From the NCBI GenBank assembly GCA_037130845.1, contig JBAXSE010000020.1, positions 1-24,143 on the forward strand: DNA of 24,143 nucleotides. The letters run 5' to 3'. Made by a program: the position numbers and the translations under genes. The stretch comes from 1-14-0-10-37-14 sp037130845 (lineage in GTDB: Bacteria; Patescibacteriota; Patescibacteriia; Patescibacteriales; Patescibacteriaceae). The first letter of the stretch is position 1, and each line of letters starts with the position of its first letter. Below the pieces are notes generated by a model. It searched no databases. It had not been told where the DNA came from and worked only from the letters and a program-made list of their open reading frames with translations. Below are positions 21,695 to 24,143 of the stretch, one piece after another.

Positions 21695-22282
21695 CTATTC
21701 TACTTCTTTGGTTTCGTCCACATTTTCCTCCAGTGGTTGTACTTGATTTTCCGGTTCGGGGTGGACAGTGTCTGTGTTAGTAAGAATAGCAGATTCGTCT
21801 TTTTTCTCCGGCCCTTCGACGCGCTCAGGGCTAGCAGCCTTATTTTCGTTGTCGATGTCAATTTGCTTAGGTTCCATCTCTTTGAAGATGGCGCCCAAGA
21901 CGCCGTTGACAAATTTGCCGGAAGAATCGCCGCCAAAGGCTTTGGCAATTTCGATAGCCTCATTGATAGCTACTTTGGCCGGAATCTTAAGATCGAAAAC
22001 CAGTTCATAAACGCCGATGCGCAAGATTTGGCGATCGACGGTATTGATCTGGTCCAAGGGCCATTCGGTAGCATACTTGATGATATAACTATCGATGTCT
22101 GTCAGGTTCGTCTGTACTCCGGCTACCAAATCTTTCACAAAACCATGATCATCGAAGCCAGGAGCGAATTGCTCGAAGTTCTCGGTGATTAATTCGTCAA
22201 TATCGTCGATTTGTTTGTTGTTAAAATCCCAGGCAAAGAGTGCCTGCATTGCGATAGTTCTCGAAAGATGACGGTTAGCCAT
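21695..22282 (-). CDS. nusB: Transcription antitermination factor NusB with an extended acidic tail
   Basis: NusB pairs with NusE (S10) on boxA RNA to promote antitermination on rRNA operons. Residues 1-136 form the normal helical domain: NRHLSRTIAMQALFAWDF (3-20), WPLDQINTVDRQILRIGVYEL (74-94), VAINEAIEIAKAFGGDSSGKFVNGVLGAI (104-132). Usual length is about 130-150, so the 195-residue product carries a C-terminal tail of about 58 residues, rich in Glu, Asp, Asn and Pro. Residues 151-157 (SPERVEG) are encoded by an inserted palindromic repeat (21811-21831). It lies 16 bp after rpmF and shares its promoter. Confidence 0.94.
   Translation of the reverse strand: MANRHLSRTIAMQALFAWDFNNKQIDDIDELITENFEQFAPGFDDHGFVKDLVAGVQTNLTDIDSYIIKYATEWPLDQINTVDRQILRIGVYELVFDLKIPAKVAINEAIEIAKAFGGDSSGKFVNGVLGAIFKEMEPKQIDIDNENKAASPERVEGPEKKDESAILTNTDTVHPEPENQVQPLEENVDETKEVE
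21811..21831 (-). repeat. Palindromic repeat inserted in frame in nusB
   Basis: On the minus strand GCCCTGAGC-GCG-TCGAAGGGC, a partly palindromic 21-mer. It resembles the GCCCTGAGCnnGTCGAAGGGC repeats that recur, often as SPExVEG in proteins, in many unrelated bacterial genomes. Its length is a multiple of three, so the reading frame is kept. Confidence 0.75.
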
Positions 22283-22298
22283 AGTATTAATGTACTAA

Positions 22299-22487
22299 TT
22301 ATTTGACAGTTGCCTTTTTAACTTCGGTTGTCTTTACAAAGCGATAGGTACCGCAGAAAGCGCAGGCTTTGTGGGGCTCGACGGCTTTGGCGCACTTCGG
22401 ACATTTATTCAAAGTCTTGCTATCCAAAGCATGGTGGGAACGTCGGCTGTTTCTAGCAGAGCTAGTGTGTCGTTTCATCTGAACCAT
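22299..22487 (-). CDS. rpmF: 50S ribosomal protein L32
   Basis: Small zinc-binding protein of the large subunit. 62 residues, MVQMKRHTSSARNSRRSHHAL, matching the L32 start (xVPxxRxSxSxxxxRRSH), then a C4 zinc ribbon, CPKC and CAFC (residues about 29-48), within KCPKCAKAVEPHKACAFCG. ATG 22487 is preferred because the family has three or four residues before the KRHTSS stretch; an internal ATG at 22478 is the alternative. It heads the operon with nusB. Confidence 0.93.
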   Translation of the reverse strand: MVQMKRHTSSARNSRRSHHALDSKTLNKCPKCAKAVEPHKACAFCGTYRFVKTTEVKKATVK

Positions 22488-22528
22488 AGGAATTTGTATT
22501 AATTATTAAACATTTTTTGCAATTAATT

Positions 22529-22555
22529 ATTATCACAATATTCCTCATTAGTCAA
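22529..22555 (-). promoter_or_regulatory. rpmF-nusB promoter
   Basis: On the minus strand TTGACT (22550-22555) precedes GATAAT (22529-22534) by 15 bp, with TGT directly before the -10. A TAATAA at 17 bp (22527-22532) is the alternative. The leader would be about 35 nt. Confidence 0.65.
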
Positions 22556-22630
22556 GAAAATGCCTATTATTCGGCTAAAATGCGAGTCAAGCTAGCCAAA
22601 TCCGATTTTTTGTGGTTATATTAAGCTAAT

Positions 22631-24037
22631 ATGGCTTTAACTATATTTATTATTGCTGCCTTGGCCTATCTACTTTTGGCCATTAAAAGGCTCAAGTTAG
22701 CCGTGCAAATCCTGCTCGGGCTGTTGTTCGCCTATTTATGGCGCTTTAGACTGTTGGGCGTGCCCACCACTTTTTTGGAAGTGATGATAATTATCTCTTT
22801 TGCAGTCTGGTTTTGGCAAAATAAGCTAATATTGGTAAATAATTTGAAAAATAAACTAAACAAGGCAGCGCAGAGTCGTCGCTATCCCTTTGATTGGGAA
22901 ATTGTGTCTTGGTTGTTGCTGGCAGTGCTGGCCTTTGCGGTCGGCGGCTGGACTATAGCCGGATTAGGGCTACTGAAAGCCTATTTCTTGGAGCCTTTGT
23001 TGTTGTGGATTGTCGTCTTTAATATTTTTGGGGTGAATAAGGACTGGTCGGGGGTTATTAGGCCTCTAGTTATCTCGGCTGGTCTAGCGTCGATTCTAGC
23101 CTGGTATCAGTACTTTTTTGATCTCACTTTTGCCAATCCCGTCTGGGGTGCGGCACCTTTTAGCCGTCCAATCTCCTGGTATGACAACCCCAATGCCCTG
23201 GGCCTGTTTGTAGTGCCAATCGTGGTGCTGGGTCTAGGCTGGATTGGCCTTCGCTGGCAGCAGGATGGCCGTAGTAAGCGATTTTGGGCAGATTTGGCTA
23301 TGGTTAGCACTAGCACAGTATTGGCTCTTGGCGGTATCATTTTTGCCCGTTCTGTGGGGTCTATAATTGGCCTTTTGGCGGGTTTGGCAGTACTAGCTTT
23401 GCTCTGGAACAGACAGACACGTCGAGTTTTACTGGTGTTGATTGTTGTCTGTATTTTAGCCTTATCTTGGACGCCGATCCGACAGAAAGTCTGGGAAGCG
23501 GCCACGCTCAGCAATCTGTCGGGCGAGATCCGCAAACAGCAATGGCGAGAGACCTGGGCTATGCTGTCGGGTACTCGTTTCTGGACTGGTGCGGGACTGG
23601 CAAACTATCAGACGGCTGTAGCGCCCTATCATCAGGAGGGGATATATTTTAATGCCGAGCATGATTCTGATTTCCGCCGCAAGATTTTTATTTTTGATAA
23701 TAAATACAAAGCAGCTCATTGGCAGCCGACCGAGATTTATCTCTATCCGCACAATATCCTGCTCAATTTCTGGAGCGAATTGGGCTTGGCCGGCGTCCTG
23801 CTTTTTGTCTGGCTGGCGGCCAAGTATTTGACGATTAGCTACAAAATCGCTAGACTGCCTGCAGCCAAGGCTGACCGATTGTTAGCCGTCGGCCTATTCG
23901 CCGCCATGATTGCACTGGTCGTTCACGGCCTGGTGGATGTGCCCTATTTCAAGAACGACCTGGCGGTGCTATTCTGGACACTTTTCGCCCTGGTTGCTAT
24001 GTTGAAAGTTGCGTATTTAAAGGATGGGAAAAAGTAG
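22631..24037 (+). CDS. O-antigen ligase/polymerase-like membrane protein
   Basis: 468 residues with about 11 spans. Members of the Wzy_C/WaaL superfamily polymerise or transfer lipid-linked glycans on the outer face of the membrane. Family features are the long periplasmic loop (about 305-375) with FWTGAGLANYQTAVAPY, and the following TEIYLYPHNILLNFWSELGLAGVLLF, containing the characteristic PHNxxLxxWxExG pattern. An earlier PISWYDNPNALGLFVVPIV resembles the loop before a core span. No sugar-transfer genes are adjacent in the window, so the polymer is unknown. A TATATT lies 8 nt upstream of the ATG (22617-22622), so the transcript may be leaderless or nearly so. Confidence 0.85.
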   Translation: MALTIFIIAALAYLLLAIKRLKLAVQILLGLLFAYLWRFRLLGVPTTFLEVMIIISFAVWFWQNKLILVNNLKNKLNKAAQSRRYPFDWEIVSWLLLAVLAFAVGGWTIAGLGLLKAYFLEPLLLWIVVFNIFGVNKDWSGVIRPLVISAGLASILAWYQYFFDLTFANPVWGAAPFSRPISWYDNPNALGLFVVPIVVLGLGWIGLRWQQDGRSKRFWADLAMVSTSTVLALGGIIFARSVGSIIGLLAGLAVLALLWNRQTRRVLLVLIVVCILALSWTPIRQKVWEAATLSNLSGEIRKQQWRETWAMLSGTRFWTGAGLANYQTAVAPYHQEGIYFNAEHDSDFRRKIFIFDNKYKAAHWQPTEIYLYPHNILLNFWSELGLAGVLLFVWLAAKYLTISYKIARLPAAKADRLLAVGLFAAMIALVVHGLVDVPYFKNDLAVLFWTLFALVAMLKVAYLKDGKK

Positions 24038-24108
24038 AATAAAAGATATTTAAGTATTGTTTATCACTTTGTGTTGTTGTGTCATTCCTGTAGATGTTAG
24101 CTAATTCG

Positions 24109-24140
24109 TTGACAAAAATGATATATTGAAATCATTTAAT
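24109..24140 (+). promoter_or_regulatory. Possible promoter at the window end
   Basis: TTGACA (24109-24114) is a perfect -35, but the -10 candidates are poor (CATTTA at 18 bp, TTTAAT at 20 bp). The 106 bp after the last gene hold no gene or terminator. A gene may begin just beyond the window. Confidence 0.3.
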
Positions 24141-24143
24141 CAA

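Noticed and set aside
21737..22192. Open frame of 151 codons on the plus strand, containing FDALRAS
   Set aside because: Antisense to nusB. The FDALRAS string is just another translation of the palindromic repeat.

Overview
This window looks like a chromosomal segment from a Patescibacteria (Candidate Phyla Radiation) bacterium, probably in the Parcubacteria/Falkowbacteria-like part of the group. That placement is inferred from gene content and not from a marker tree. Supporting signs are RNase J and RNase Y encoded close together, a PilT ATPase overlapping a small acidic protein, a DksA/TraR zinc-finger protein directly upstream of lspA, an rpmF-nusB pair, a MurJ flippase, compact genes with 1-16 bp gaps, and TGA used as a real stop (end of pilT), so code 11 fits. 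No tRNA, rRNA, CRISPR array, transposase or phage gene was seen.

Layout. 1-5692 (minus strand): RNase J with its own terminator, then an operon of RNase Y followed 6 bp later by a membrane-anchored peptide-binding protein. 5693-6039 is a divergent promoter region. 6040-11583 (plus strand): pilT and an overlapping small acidic protein, a secreted beta-propeller protein preceded by a perfect 22-bp palindrome, a polytopic membrane protein, and an HtrA-like protein that has lost its catalytic triad. 11675-18426 (plus strand): pgk, an enolase-like protein, an iPGM-like protein, murJ and holA. 18427-19398: a repeat-rich region around rpsT with four copies of one hairpin-bearing element in two inverted pairs. 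19399-22630: tsaE (plus) convergent with a minus-strand series rpmF-nusB-(possible 39-aa membrane peptide)-rnc, then dksA-like-lspA from its own promoter. 22631-24037 (plus): an O-antigen ligase/polymerase-like membrane protein.

Most unusual content. The two genes after pgk keep the order and nearly the full length of a lower-glycolysis operon (pgk, enolase, iPGM), yet both appear to have lost almost every catalytic and metal-binding residue while the frames stay open. With the triad-less HtrA-like gene just upstream and murJ just downstream, this makes a run of pseudoenzymes beside a cell-wall gene. It is the best candidate here for an undescribed system, although its function cannot be read from sequence alone. 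Second is the approximately 85-nt hairpin element family (18431-19385), which has stem changes that preserve pairing and may be a mobile repeat or a structured RNA.

Genome-wide habits visible here. Nearly all starts lack a Shine-Dalgarno sequence, and several genes have TGn-extended -10 boxes 15-25 nt from the start codon, implying very short leaders. Much of the rest is RNA metabolism (RNases J, Y and III, NusB, S20, L32, TsaE) and envelope work (PilT, LspA, MurJ, peptide-binding protein, O-antigen ligase-like protein).
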